A stretch of 64,000 nucleotides of DNA, taken from assembly GCA_045837725.1 (NCBI GenBank), contig JBEWZL010000084.1, positions 372,001-436,000 of the forward strand, read 5' to 3'. The notes under the pieces are model-generated. The model was not told the origin of the DNA. It saw nothing but the letters and a program-made list of their open reading frames with translations, and did no database searches. Each line of letters starts with the position of its first letter. The first letter of the stretch is position 1. Shown one piece after another: positions 12,139-23,929 of this stretch. The translations under genes were made by a program, and so were the position numbers. This DNA comes from Vermamoeba vermiformis (taxonomy: Eukaryota > Tubulinea > Echinamoebida).

Positions 12139-12718
12139 TTAGATAATTAATGTGATCATAGAAGCAACAATAAACATAATACATTGCAGAACAATGTTAG
12201 ATCTGCTCATCGCTGCTGAAACTTGTTGCGGCACTAATGTAGGATTGTAGTCTGGTGTTCCAGGAATGTACGGCAATGGCGAGGGTTCTGGAGCTGGAGG
12301 TCTTACATTCGGATCTGCAAAAATACTTCCGGTCATTAAATTTTATCGTTAAGATTATTTCCTTATTTAGAAATATTCAACCCTACCGTTCGTGAATGTC
12401 CAACTCGAAATAGTTTGTTTGAAATACATAGCGCCCGTTGAGCCAGCAATACCAAGGTAATAATGGCCGTAACGCTGAGTAGAATCCGCTTCCGATCGCC
12501 ATTCTGGATGCGTTGTAATAAACCGCCAAAGATTGCGACGAGGAATAATTCGTCAATACTAATGAAGCGGCGTCTATGCTAGCACTGCCAATCGTTTTTA
12601 TACTGGCAGCATTGAAGTTGTTGCTAAACGAGATCGCTTGTTGAGGGAAGTGGATGGCGCTAACCGCCAACACTAAGCCAAAAATGACCAATAGAAATAC
12701 TACTCGCATTGAATACAT
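12139..12718 (-). CDS. Small secreted or GPI-anchored protein
   Basis: Two exons, 12387-12718 and 12139-12325, join in phase 2 to 172 residues. The phase closes only if the acceptor is the AAG just before TATTTTTGC. The start MYSMRVVFLLVIFGLVLAVSA is a clear signal peptide. The mature part is rich in Asn and Ser with likely N-glycosylation sites (NYSSS, YYNAS), then a proline-rich stretch (RPPAPEPSPLPYIPG). It ends in a hydrophobic tail (CIMFIVASMITLII) directly at the stop, the layout of a GPI-anchoring signal or tail anchor. No family recognised. Probably a cell-surface protein. Confidence 0.7.
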
Positions 12719-13302
12719 ATGACCTGTGGTGAATTCCAGCGAGAATAGAATTGAATGAGCGAGTGAGTAAAAACGAGCTAAAATAAGTTTTGGCCGTGTC
12801 ACAAAGACATTATGACACTCGCTCCGAGTGCTACGAGATTCGTGGACCCTCTATTGTCGTCATAATAGGCTGCACTCGACCACAGTTCTTGATTTAAGCT
12901 CACTGATGAGCCCGACAGCTAATCCGACCTGCGAAGCATTAGTTCAAACGTTCGAACTTAGATCGTAGTTTAAATATTATTTGAATATTCTAGCCTACGC
13001 ACTATTTATTATATTGTATTTATCAACCCGCTAATTGTAGTATTTATCGAGTTATATTTACGATTAATTATTTATTTGATCTAGCTCGTGCGCTATCAAA
13101 ATAGTTTGATAAATTCTAATTGGCCACTTTAATAATTAATATTCTCACCGGAAAGCAACACCCGAGGAAAAGCGCGCCAAATCTGCTTGCAGCGCACATC
13201 CGTCATTTTACGGTAACTGCTAGTCATTATTGCAAACTTTGAAGGGAACGGGCTCTTTTGTTGTATTACAGAGTAGTTTTTGTATTACAGTGTAATGAAA
13301 CA
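12719..13302. other. Divergent intergenic region, 584 nt
   Basis: Lies between the small secreted protein gene (minus) and the F-box/LRR gene (plus). It contains the AT-rich run 12960-13140 and a direct repeat TGTATTACAG (near 13261 and 13281) just before the start at 13303. No gene seen. Confidence 0.4.
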
Positions 13303-14761
13303 ATGGAAGACAACAGCACGTTGTCACACGAGCAATTATCGCTCTCAATTCTTCCAAACGAGTTAATTGTGTTTATTTTAAGCTATATAACTCGAACAAT
13401 TGATAAACAGAGGTAAATCAACCTTTATTTCAAAAGATCGATCTAAAAATTTTTCTTCAAAATTACTTTTATGATTTATATTTATTTTTTAATATTACAG
13501 TACGAGCTTAGTATCCAAAAAATGGTGGGCATCGTCGTGGAATATGACAACAAAATTAGATATTTATTTTGGACAAGCAGTGCTTAACAAAATGGAACTT
13601 GCCGACTTTCAACGAGTCTTACAGCACTGTAATAATGTTACAGCATTGTATTTTACACGTACTACATTTTATTCAGTCCCGATCTCGTGGCCAAAATCAT
13701 TTTTCTCGTTGCCTAAAATTGCCCATCTGACTTGGACAGCGTGGAACAATACACCTTGGTTTACTCATATAGAGAACCTTAAATCATTATCAGCGGGTGA
13801 ACTTCCACAAGGACGTCACAAAGAACTCGAACAGCTTTCAAATTTGACGCATCTCGATCTGTCGATCAATGTTGACGAAAGCAGCGCTATATTGATAGGA
13901 AAATTGACCAATTTATTAAGTCTATCAATTTTGGATCTGTTAACACCTGATCATATATTCGCAACCCTTACCAACCTCACTAAGCTGCAGATTCGATCGC
14001 CAAACTTTAGTATCATTTTGGCGAATATAACAAAATTGAACGATTTAAAATGCCTTGTTATAGACACGCCAATACACCTTGCTAGGATAGACAACATAAT
14101 CAAGCTTACAAGCCTCGAATCAATCAAAATAAGGAAGAAAAAGGAAAGAGCATTGCTGAAATTATTGCAATTATCAGCGTTAACCAAGCTATCGTTCGCT
14201 GGCGCACAAATTAGCGGAGATAGTTGGTCTTTATTAACTCATATGACCAATTTGAAACATTTAGATCTTAAAGGCGCATCTGTGAGCGTTTCAGTGAACG
14301 GCAGCAGATCTCTTGAATTCCTTCAGCAATTACGAAAGCTCGAAATTCCATTTAATCAAAATATCAACGTAATGTTAGAGACAATAATCGACGCTGAAAT
14401 CAAATTGAAGTCCCTCGTTATTCACGGTTGCCAACAAATGACCAGATCCACGTTGAAACTAATCGTTCAGTTAACCAGTCTGCGAAAATTAGAATTAGCC
14501 GACCTTAATGCGTTAGATACATACGATATTTATGAAGTGACAGTACTATCTAATCTCCGAGTATTATCCCTGTCAACGCCATTCTTAAGTTCAGATCAAT
14601 TGTTAGTACGACCATTTTTAGCATTGACCAAATTAAGAAAGCTCTATCTGGGTTGTCGCGTGATCAAAGAAGAAGCGGAATTAATGCAACCATCAACGAT
14701 GATATTTTTAGAGAAATTAAATTGTAAAATCGTGTATGAAAGACCAGTAAATAGAAAATAA
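13303..14761 (+). CDS. F-box and leucine-rich repeat protein
   Basis: Exon 1 (13303-13412) encodes an N-terminal F-box (LSLSILPNELIVFILSYIT). Exon 2 (13501-14761) continues in phase, for 456 residues in all. The long exon carries about a dozen leucine-rich repeats, for example NLTHLDLSIN, NLKHLDLKG, SLRKLELADLN and NLRVLSLSTPF. F-box plus LRR is the FBXL architecture: the F-box binds Skp1 in an SCF ubiquitin ligase and the LRR arc recruits the substrate. KKWWAS just after the intron belongs to the F-box C-terminal part. The substrate cannot be deduced. Confidence 0.85.
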
Positions 14762-15075
14762 TCTCATTACGCTGAAAAATATTATTATAATGATTGCTAT
14801 TGATTTTTAAACTGCAAGAAGTGCAAGAATAAGAGTTTAAAATTTCATCGGATGCGCTCTCGAGATTATCTACGTACTTATTCAGTGCATGCCCGTTATC
14901 ATTATGTGTTGTATTGTCACCGCGTATATATAGATTCCACGGCTTTTTCCAAGCCAGTTGAGCAGTGTTGCCGCGAAGCTTAAAAATAATTGTTAATCTC
15001 GATTTTATTTTCGACGGAAGACCACAATTCTGTCGTGCACAAAAGCTCTTTACACGACTGCGCTAAAATAGAAAG
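14762..15075. other. Intergenic region, 314 nt
   Basis: Between two plus-strand F-box genes. It holds the 3' UTR of the first and the promoter of the second, including a TATATATAG stretch at 14925-14932. Otherwise featureless. Confidence 0.4.
14925..14932 (+). promoter_or_regulatory. Possible TATA element
   Basis: TATATATA within a local GC-richer context (CCGCG upstream, GATTCCACGG downstream), about 145 nt upstream of the ATG at 15076. Position and sequence fit a TATA box; no transcript evidence is available. Confidence 0.3.
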
Positions 15076-18000
15076 ATGAAAAAATACGTAAATTATGATG
15101 CGATACAGGAGCTGGAGAAACGGTAAGTCTTGATCCCTAAACTAAATTAGTAATTCATTGTAGTTCGCTTGAAGCTCTTATAAAAGAAGGTATTGAATCA
15201 GAAACAGAAAGAGGTACGCAACGGATTTAATTAATTAAACGAATTCAGATCGGATTTGAAAAAATTAATCCCAATTATTTTTTAGAGGACATGCGCGAAA
15301 AATTTTTAAAATTAGATAACTTGAGTCGTTATGTAACGCTCGATTGGCCAGCGATTAAATCTGTGGGAGGAAATTATTACAAATATTTTAATTTTATTCT
15401 GAAGGTACGTACCTAGCGCATTCTATTAATATTGAATTATATATCTAGTCTTAGTACGAGTAATAAATTTATATGAATATTAATCAAATACTTACGGAGT
15501 ATTTTTTAAGTTATTAAACGAAAAACAATACGAAGAGGCTCGTATATTATGCATCTTAGAACTCAAGGGCTTAAACGCATATTTGTATTCGTACAAAAAG
15601 TTCAAAAATATCTGGCCACAGTTTATCGGTACGTAGCGACTTCCAAAAGAATTTTTATTTGATTTGCTTAAAACAGGAAATTGACTTCTTTAAACAGCAA
15701 ACAATAGATGGCGAAAGTTTTGTTACAACAAACACTGGCTAAACGATTTTGTGCCATTTTCAAACCTTATTAAAGACGGAATAGTTACACTCGAGCAATG
15801 CGTCAAATATCCGTTTGCATTCACTGTGTTTGTACGACTGCGAGTGGTTAACACTGGTAAGTCAAATCATTATTATAAGCAATATTATATTTCTTTCATA
15901 GGAATACTTATTTAGGAACATAATATTAACATTAAAATTTCTATAAAAGGTTATTACAAAGCAGTTGTTAACAGCAAAAAACTAACAATAAATCAACGTC
16001 GTGATTTGATAAACTTCTTGGAGATGGAACATATCCCCTTGGAGCACAGTGTCAGTGAAGTTTATGAAATGTGGCTCAGATCTGGTTCAAACATTTACGA
16101 ACAATTGTTACCTCCATCACATAAATATAAGCGTAAGTGATAATTACCCATGAATTTTATTGTCAATTGAAAACTGAAATTTTTTTAGTTCAACCAGAAG
16201 CAGGAGTTGATTTTGTCTATCGGGCAGCCAAATCAAAAAAAACTCAACTTATCAAAGAACTTAAATCATGTCCACGAGTGTTTGAACTGTAAGCATGAGA
16301 AAGATTATTTTTGGGTTGTGAAAATTGCAGCTAATGTTTTTGCAGGAGTGAGGATGGTGTTTATCCTATTGAATTTATTATGGCATGGACAAAGTCACGT
16401 AAAAGTACGACAAAACAATCATCTAAAATCAATTTATTTGGCTAATTACTATCATTATAGATTGGTTCAATGAATTTGCAAAGTGGCATAGTGACAGTAA
16501 TTGGAAACGAGACAATTTGCATTGGTTGAAACGTCGTTTAAGTTCAATGGTTCTTGATGCCAATTCAGCGTTTTTCTTCTATGTGACAATGGACCATCAT
16601 ACTGAAGGCTCAAAGCTGTTCCACAGTAAGTCTAAAATTGGGACCAAAATGACAAATTTGATCAACAGTGTAATTATATTTTTGACAAAACCCCGAACTC
16701 TTGCTAATAATTGGTTGTTAGGTTTGAAGAAAGGAGCAAATGCATTTAATGAGGGACCACAGCAACAAGCTGATCCAAGTACAAGCTTCCCACTGGCTGC
16801 TCTTCCCATCGACATCATTCATGTCATTTCAAGGCACTTGACGCTCACTTCAGTCATGGCACTCACTCTCACGTGCAAGAGTGTCAATGCACTGATCAAA
16901 ATGAATGAAGAGACCTTCTGGAAGCACTCATTATTGATCACATGTCCTCGCTCAGCATTCAAATTGATAAACTCAAAATGGTCTGAAGTTGCCAAGAAAG
17001 AAGTCAGGTACATCAAGTGATTGCATTTTTGTTTAAATTTTTGCTAATAATGCAATTTAATGCACCCAGGTTGCGTCAAAACTGGATAACAGGAAAGACA
17101 CAGAGCATAGAACCACCAAAAGTTCGAGACTGCCTCATTTTTGATGAAAATTGGGGTCTGTTTCATCTCTGGTCCCAGCCAGGAATTTATCGCACATTAT
17201 TCGATTGCCACACGAAGACATTTGTGCCTGTCCCAGATGTTGGTTTGGAGATCAAGTATTACAATCACATATTCTTGGACTCACAGCCTCATATTACACC
17301 AACAATTGTGTATTATTCTGACAAAGACATTTATCTACAAAAAGGCACAAAACTCACAATACAACATACCTCATTTCAGCTATTCAATGGAATTAGTGTT
17401 GGAAGTAACAAACTTTTCTTCAGTAAGTCTTGTAACCTGCAGGAAACTTTATGTCCCAGTACATTTTGCAATTCATACAAGCCTTTGTGCCAATTGCAAG
17501 TGCACTTGTTGAAATCATCTCTTATTTATTGTGTCAATTTTCTAATTAATTGTATCTAATGTAGACAACATCATTTGGGATGTTGAGAAAGCAACACAAT
17601 TGATGAAGTTCGATATCAATACAACATACACCTTCACCTGCAGCAAACAGTATGATCAGAAAAACAATACGTTGATGCTAGCAAAAGAGGGCAAATTTCA
17701 CGTACTTGATCTCAGAAGTGACCAGCAAGCATGTCATGAATTGGACATTGGTAACTTTGATTTGCTTGATGAGTACACCATTGGATTTTATGCACAAAAT
17801 GCCGTGGGCACTTGTGATCTGCGAATGATGCACAAAGAAATAATTTATTGTGATGTAAGTATATTTATGATTACATGAAAAAAAAAATAGTCTTTTTTTG
17901 CAGATCCAGATCAGCATTTCAATTCTAAAAATCTTTTAAATCATGAGCATTATGTCACACTGATTACTGATTTTTTATCAACTATGACAGCCAATCTATG

Positions 18001-18197
18001 AAAATTGTTTGAAAGTGTTGATCTCAGGCAGAGCAAACAAAGCACTGATAAAGCAAAGGAATAGCTTGGCCGTGCAATGGGACTTTAGAGAACGAGCGTG
18101 GGACTGCGTGTTCTATCAACCAGGACATCTGCTCAATATGAATTCTAAGCAGCTCGTCACGTTTCATGACGCAATGCACATCAGTGACTTCAGTTAA
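15076..18197 (+). CDS. Large F-box protein with beta-rich C-terminal part
   Basis: About thirteen exons chain in phase from MKKYVNYDAIQELEKR to HISDFS. The N-terminal half (15076-16620) is helical with Trp/Tyr/Lys-rich segments and matches no family I know. The middle holds an F-box (FPLAALPIDIIHVISRHLTL, CKSVNALI, EETFWKHSLL) at about 16790-16960. The C-terminal half has beta-propeller-like strands (NIIWDVEKATQLMKFD, KFHVLDLRSD, LAVQWDFRERAW). The stretch 16626-16724 can be read either as an in-frame 99-nt intron or as coding. Two genes (15076 to ~16640 and ~16720 to 18197) are possible, but no stop or new promoter separates them. An F-box in the middle of a protein is unusual. Confidence 0.6.
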
Positions 18198-18395
18198 CGT
18201 ACCAGTAGAATAGTTACTATTAATAAAATAATAAATCTTGCTTGGAAATTTCTTTCGCACCAAACCAAGGATCGAAATTCATTTGGCTTACAGCGTAAAC
18301 GCCTTTAGTTGTTGAGTAACAGGACCGATGTTATTCGAAATGATAGTTTTTCTTTTCGTCAACGAATATTCAACCACTACTCCATTGTAATTAAA

Positions 18396-19348
18396 ATGTC
18401 ACGCCAAGTCGTCAAGACTGATAAGAACGCCCCTGCCGTTGGTCCTTACAGGTACGTGGATCAACTTCGAAGTTGATCGGATTGCAATTTTAATCCCAGG
18501 AAAGATCCTAATAATTTAATTAGCCCTGGTATTAAGGCCTCTGGATCATTTTTGTTCGTTAGTGGATGCGTCGGATTGCAGCCTGTACGTAGATATTTTA
18601 AGCAACTGAAAAATTATCTATCATTGTTAAAAAAAATCAAATAATACAATTGACCTATTCTAATATGCATTTGCTATTATTTAGTTATTATGCAAATGGA
18701 ATTATGATTATATTAATCGCTTAATGGAAGATCTAATTTTATTACTTATTTTTAGAACGGCCAGTTAGTCGCTGGCGGCGTTGTTGAACAAGCCAAGCAG
18801 GTAATATTTCATTATTAGAATTTTTAATATTGTTTTGAGCATTATTTGATCAAAAGACGTCTGCTGAAGTTTCATCCGAACAAGTCGATCTTCATAACCT
18901 CAATAAACATTCATACTTACAAATATTAATACAGGCTTTGGAGAACATGAAGAACGTTCTCGAAGCTGGCGGCTCTTCCTTCTCGAAAGTCGTCAAGGTC
19001 ACCATTTTCTTGCGCGACATGGCAGATTTCGCCGCTGTTAACCAACTCTATGCTAATTGTACGTATTATATTAGCTACCAAAATATTACCCTCGTGCACT
19101 TCGAACCTACACTATTTTATTGGGTGATTTTATTCGAGTACTGGATCCAGATCTGACTACCCGCCTTCTGAATCTGCCCTCCTTTACCATATTTTAACGA
19201 GGTGTATTATAGATCGTAGTCATTAACCTATTTATATGTAGATTTCCCTTCTGAACAACCCGCTCGCTCGACTGTTGCCGTTGCTGGTTTGCCGCTCAAT
19301 GCTCTCTTTGAAATTGAATGCATTGCTCTTACTGACTCCAACTTGTAA
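18396..19348 (+). CDS. RIDA: RidA family reactive imine deaminase
   Basis: Five exons (18396-18451, 18524-18584, 18756-18800, 18935-19058, 19242-19348) give 130 residues, exactly the RidA/UK114/YjgF size. Recognisable parts are NAPAVGPYSPGIKASGSFLFVSG, VEQAKQALENMKNVLEAGGSSF, VVKVTIFLRDMADF and PARSTVAVAGLPL. The Arg in ARSTVAV is the residue that binds the substrate carboxylate in active members. RidA hydrolyses enamine and imine intermediates such as 2-iminobutanoate made by pyridoxal-phosphate enzymes, which prevents damage to those enzymes. No mitochondrial leader is evident, so cytosolic action is likely. A TAATAAA signal follows the stop. Confidence 0.95.
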
Positions 19349-19530
19349 GAGAATAGGAGCCCGTTAATAAAGAGCTATATTAATTTCTTTGTTATCCCTT
19401 TGGCGTTAAAACCTTTTGAGACTCAGAGCGTTAATCAAAATTATTTTTTTGTATTTTTATCGAACAACACCAAATCTGTCTTCTCTATTAAGACTCTTTA
19501 CTATTATAGTAAATATCGTATTACGTAATA

Positions 19531-21203
19531 ATGCTTCGCGGACTAAGCTCGTTGATTACTGGACGGATCTCTCGGCATTCTAGATCCTCCGCCCAATTGT
19601 TCTCAAAGTCTTCTAAAAGGTAAGAAAAAATCGGAAATATTTTTTATTAACAGTTAGGCATTATATTCGCAAGCAATTAAGTCTGCGGAGTCAGATCTAT
19701 TGTTTATTTTTTATTTTTATACAATGAGCAAACAAACCGCTCAATCCAATTTGTATTAATTTTAAAGTGCGTAATAATATTCCAATTAATTAAAATGATT
19801 TTTTGAACCAGATCATACTCGCGCGATAAAACGCCAGCTCTCGCATTGTACACGCAAACACTTACACCAGGCGACGGTCCCTTTCCTAATAATCTAAGAA
19901 ACATGGTATTTTTACACGGCCTATTCGGTATGATATTGCAGCCTAGAACTACGGCAGATTCGATCTGTTCAGCCCATTAATTTTTCCTTATTAGGCAATG
20001 GTGGAAACTGGCGTACTGTTGCTCAAAACGTTACAAATCAAGTATGTATAGTCTATTCAATATTGATATCGCGATATACTCATTGGTTGAGCTTAGGCCG
20101 TTATCAATACACATCTGGTCGACATCCGCAACCATGGCATGAGTCCGCACAGCGACGTGATGACATTCGATGCGATGGCTGATGATCTGATGAAATTGAT
20201 CGAAGATAAGAACTTGGGTCGTATTACCTTATTAGGACATAGCATGGTAGGCGCCGGTCAAAAATCAACTTTTCTGCTCGAAAATATTTTCCTCTCGCAA
20301 ATTCACTGAATCATTTGCAGATCCATGCACTAACATTACCATCATTTGCGATCTCTTAATATCACTATAGAGTCGTACTGTATTAATTACAAATTCATCA
20401 TGCAAAGTTATTTTTGATCGTAGATTAATCTTTGCAATAATTTTAGGGAGGCAAAATGGCAATGACATTTGCCCAGAAATATCCCGAAGCAGTGCAAAAA
20501 TTAATCGTTGTCGATGTTGCACCAGTTGGGTATAAAAACACAACGACGAACCAAGAAATCATTTACAATTTGCTGGACATTGACCTCGATACACTGAAAT
20601 CACGCAAAGAAGCTGACGAACAGCTAAAGCCTCACGTTCCCGTAAGAAAAATATCTTCGTCATCGTGAAAAATATCTTGATACTTTTGACACGTGTCATT
20701 CGAAAGAATTTTTCACCACAACTGTAATTCTAACCGTTTATCTCTAATATCTTTCATTTTTAACGTTTAACATGACGACCTGAGTTTGACACGTGTCAAT
20801 TGCCGGTAGCGAAAATAGTATCCGACAGTCAATTTTTTCACAGGATATTTTCATTCGTGGATTTTTGCTCCAAAACCTGTTATTCAACAATCAAACGCAA
20901 AAATTCTATTGGCGATTCAATTTGAAAGTACTCAACGAAAAACTCCGCGAAATCATGCAAATGGACACGATGACAGGTGCGCCGTACATGGGAGACACAA
21001 TGTTCGTCGTCGGAGAGCTCTCCGAATACTACAAGCCCGAGTACGAGCCTGAAGTCAAAAAACACTTCCCACGTGCCATAGTCAAGACTATTCCTGGTGC
21101 TGGACATTACTTGCACTTTGAAAAAGCAGCTGAATTCCTCGCAGTGTTAGTGCCATTTGTTACTTCGCGACGATATGGCAAGACTGACGTAGACAACGAA
21201 TAA
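19531..21203 (+). CDS. Alpha/beta hydrolase, ABHD11-like, mitochondrial
   Basis: Six exons in phase. The N-terminus MLRGLSSLITGRISRHSRSS is rich in Arg and Ser, a good mitochondrial presequence. The hydrolase core shows HGLFGNGGNWRTVAQN, DIRNHGMSPHSDVMTF and GRITLLGHSMGGKMAMTFA: the nucleophile elbow G-H-S-M-G-G-K is characteristic of ABHD11. Catalytic His is in GAGHYLHFEKAAEF. ABHD11 in animals is a mitochondrial hydrolase that interacts with oxoglutarate dehydrogenase; the same role here is inference. The intron at about 20643-20841 carries two TGACACGTGTCA palindromes. The 3' end faces the RNA ligase-like gene with only 80 nt between stops. Confidence 0.88.
20687..20698. promoter_or_regulatory. 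Palindrome TGACACGTGTCA inside an intron (first of two)
   Basis: Exact 12-nt palindrome in the last intron of the ABHD11-like gene. It is flanked by GTGAAAAATATC upstream and GAATTTTTCAC downstream, themselves an inverted repeat around it. Confidence 0.5.
20787..20798. promoter_or_regulatory. Palindrome TGACACGTGTCA inside an intron (second of two)
   Basis: Second exact copy in the same intron, start-to-start distance 100 nt from the first and about 45 nt before the acceptor. Confidence 0.5.
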
Positions 21204-21283
21204 ACGCAATACTATTGTGGTCAGTATGAAACTCGAATAAGTCTTATTTTTTCTGTGCTAAATTTATTAGTTCAAAAATGTGT

Positions 21284-23819
21284 TTATTTCCCGCTCAAAT
21301 AATGCAACAATTGATCATTCAGCACGGCTTTGTCGCAATTTTCGGACAAAAGACTGTTACTTAAGGATATCGGTGAGCAAAATGCCTCGCGTACTGTCAA
21401 ATTATTCCGCCGCATTAGAAACACGATAGATTTGAATGGAGATTTTGTTAATTTTCCGCCCAATTCTTTGTCCGTTGTCAAATGATCGAAATTTTTGTAA
21501 TAATCGTCAAATTTCTTGCAAAAACTGTCAAATTTTTCCGAGATCTGCTCAAACAGTTCAACCCACTCTGGAAACGCCACTTTGAATCGATCAACTTCGT
21601 CTAACTTAATCGCCTTGACGACAGTCATCATCAATCCTTTGACCATATCAGGAAACATCGGATCATATTCGCGCCGAATTAATGTCTGCAAAGCTTCATA
21701 ACCAGGGTTGATCCCTTGCGTCCGATTGAAATTTCCATCTCGAATGACCAATCCGCATCTTTGCAGTAACTTTCGTTCACAGGCAAGTCTGGCGAGGACA
21801 TACCAAAAATGGGAATCTTTTTCCATTGCGTATTTGAACTCATCTTCTTCAGCCAAATTAGGCAATGTCCTCCATCCGTAACCCTACACGACGGTCAATA
21901 TGATATTGCCAAAAAAGGAAATGATCCCGTACCTTAGTCAAATCGGGATCCAGCTCGCACTCTTCGAAAGTTTTGAGATCTCGTACACCAATGAGTACTA
22001 TTTGAGTCTCTTCATATTGTACGATCTGTCGGAGATATTCTTGCGGACCAATCAGCTCGAAGATGTAACTCTTTGTCGTGTCTTCTGGGAACTTGTATTG
22101 TTGCTTGTGCCACTCGCTCCAGAAACATTCCAAGACCTTTTCACGTCTAAAAAAGGCTCGTTAATTAATATCTAGTAATATGTTCGTCAAATTGGGCATC
22201 AATTTATCAATTTTTTATGATAATTAGGCCAAGAATGGTCATTTTCAAAATGTAAAAAAATTGACACTTGAGTTTGACACGTGTCATTCAATTGGACTCA
22301 CCTCAGTTGTGAGAATTGATCATGCGAGTTGAATGCAACAGCGTGCCACTGATCGCCGTACCAATACAGCGTCACTTGAACGCCGTCCAACTTCTCGCAG
22401 ATGTGGATCTTGTAGCCCAACTTCAACGTCTTGCGCAATTCGAGTGCATCTTTTGAGAAGTTATCAAGCGAATAGGACACGACCTCGAAAGTATTCTATA
22501 AAAGGAAATCAGATCCTGATTCATCGACACGTGTCACATCGTGTCAAAAGTGTCATCGTGCAGTACCTTGTTGACAACCAGACTCGGACTAGTTCTGAAC
22601 CACTCGACAAACCACGGCGTTTCTTTTCTTGAAGGCAATAATTGGATCAGTTCTGGATGTCTCTCGTTGCACGGCTCAGGCCAAATTGACAAACATTTGA
22701 CACTTTGATCCAAGCCGATCTGCCGCAGGTATTCTACGAGCCTTTGCACTGGCTGCAAATATGATATTATTAATTATTATGACATTATGCCTTATTTGCT
22801 GTTATTATCGTACTTTGAGAGTAGGACTGGTGAAGGAATAATTTTGAAAGTTGAAACAAAGGTCATCCAATCGCTTCAATATAGCTTCCATTTTAGGCTT
22901 GAACCACGCTTCGACTTCCTCCCACTGCATTGATGCAAATTTTTGTGCCATAATGTCATAATGATAGTGATTGCCGGCCGTATAATCATAAATAAGACCT
23001 CCTTCAACAATTTGAAGGGCGAAAGTCAAGTGCTGCAAGATATAAACCTAAAATTATACCATATTAAGTTATTTCCTTATTAGGCAAGTGATTTTTGAGG
23101 CTTACCAGTCGTTTTTTAGCTCTTCGGTACTCTTTTAATTTGACCCAATATTTCTTAGCGTATTTAGCGTTCTTACTACTATCAATATTCGCTTGATAAT
23201 GCAACATTTGCCATCTTATATTTAGTTTAAATTGCGCCTTTTTTCTTAGAACTTTAGGGTTGCTTTCATCGCCGAGAAATTCAAACGGCAAGACCCAAAT
23301 TATGTGCTGGTCTAACATGTACTGCCAATACTTTTCTTCGTATACGACTACATCGTAATTAATGCCGTCTATTAGTGCCTCTGATATATTCATGTAATGA
23401 ACGTCCTATAATTATAAATCAAACTTTAGCAGATCCGGATCCACTTTCTGTTTCGAAAGTTTTCCTCAAGCAGTATTATTTTTTATATTATCGTTATATA
23501 AACCTTAATAATGGTAATTTAGCGGTTAAATGATACCTGGACTTTGTGCCAGTACGGTGCGTGATCTTCTTTGCCTTTCAATTGTCCGAACTTGTAACCT
23601 CGTACTACAGCTATCATATCACAATCAGAACTCGATTCATTAGTTCCGAATAGTCTGGAGCCCCATTGATACAAGCACAAGAAATCCTCCATCGCATCTG
23701 GTGTCAACTTCGGTTAGAAATTCTTTAATAATTTTCTAAATATTATTTATAATTATATGTTGTACCTCTATTGCACCCTATGATACGAGCTGCGATTTGA
23801 ACAAGTTCCTCTTTGCTAA
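21284..23819 (-). CDS. Nucleotidyltransferase fused to RNA ligase-like domain
   Basis: The N-terminal part (exon 23537-23697) has YQWGSRLFGTNESSSDCDMI, the GS...DxD signature of DNA polymerase beta-type nucleotidyltransferases; a third Asp is in INYDVVVYEE of the next exon. A helical region follows (22805-23406). The C-terminal part (21284-22758) has HICEKLDGVQVTLYWYGDQW, a KxDG motif I of covalent nucleotidyltransferases (RNA ligases), then SYIFELIGP (motif III-like) and CGLVIRDGNFNR (motif IV-like). The usual Lys pair of motif V is not evident (RTQGINP). Exons join in phase, so this is one protein. Upstream, an exon KEELVQIAARIIGCNR is likely coding but no ATG was found that joins it, so the 5' end is uncertain; ATG 23692 is the fallback start. 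Likely role: nucleotide addition and sealing in RNA repair; inference. Confidence 0.75.
22275..22286. promoter_or_regulatory. Palindrome TGACACGTGTCA inside an intron
   Basis: Exact copy in the intron between two exons of the RNA ligase-like domain. A one-base variant, CGACACGTGTCA, is in the next intron of the same gene at 22525-22536, followed by further GTGTCA half sites. Confidence 0.5.
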
Positions 23820-23929
23820 ATAATAAAATGTTAATTTAAAATAAATTTGTAAAGACATTGCGAATATAACATGCTAACACAATTTTGCGAGTATATATTC
23901 GTGTAAATTGGTCCAGTATTAAATTCGAA

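Noticed and set aside
23820-23900. ATG codons as start of the nucleotidyltransferase gene
   Set aside because: Neither ATG here joins in phase to the exon KEELVQIAARII without a stop or a missing donor, so the true 5' end was left open.
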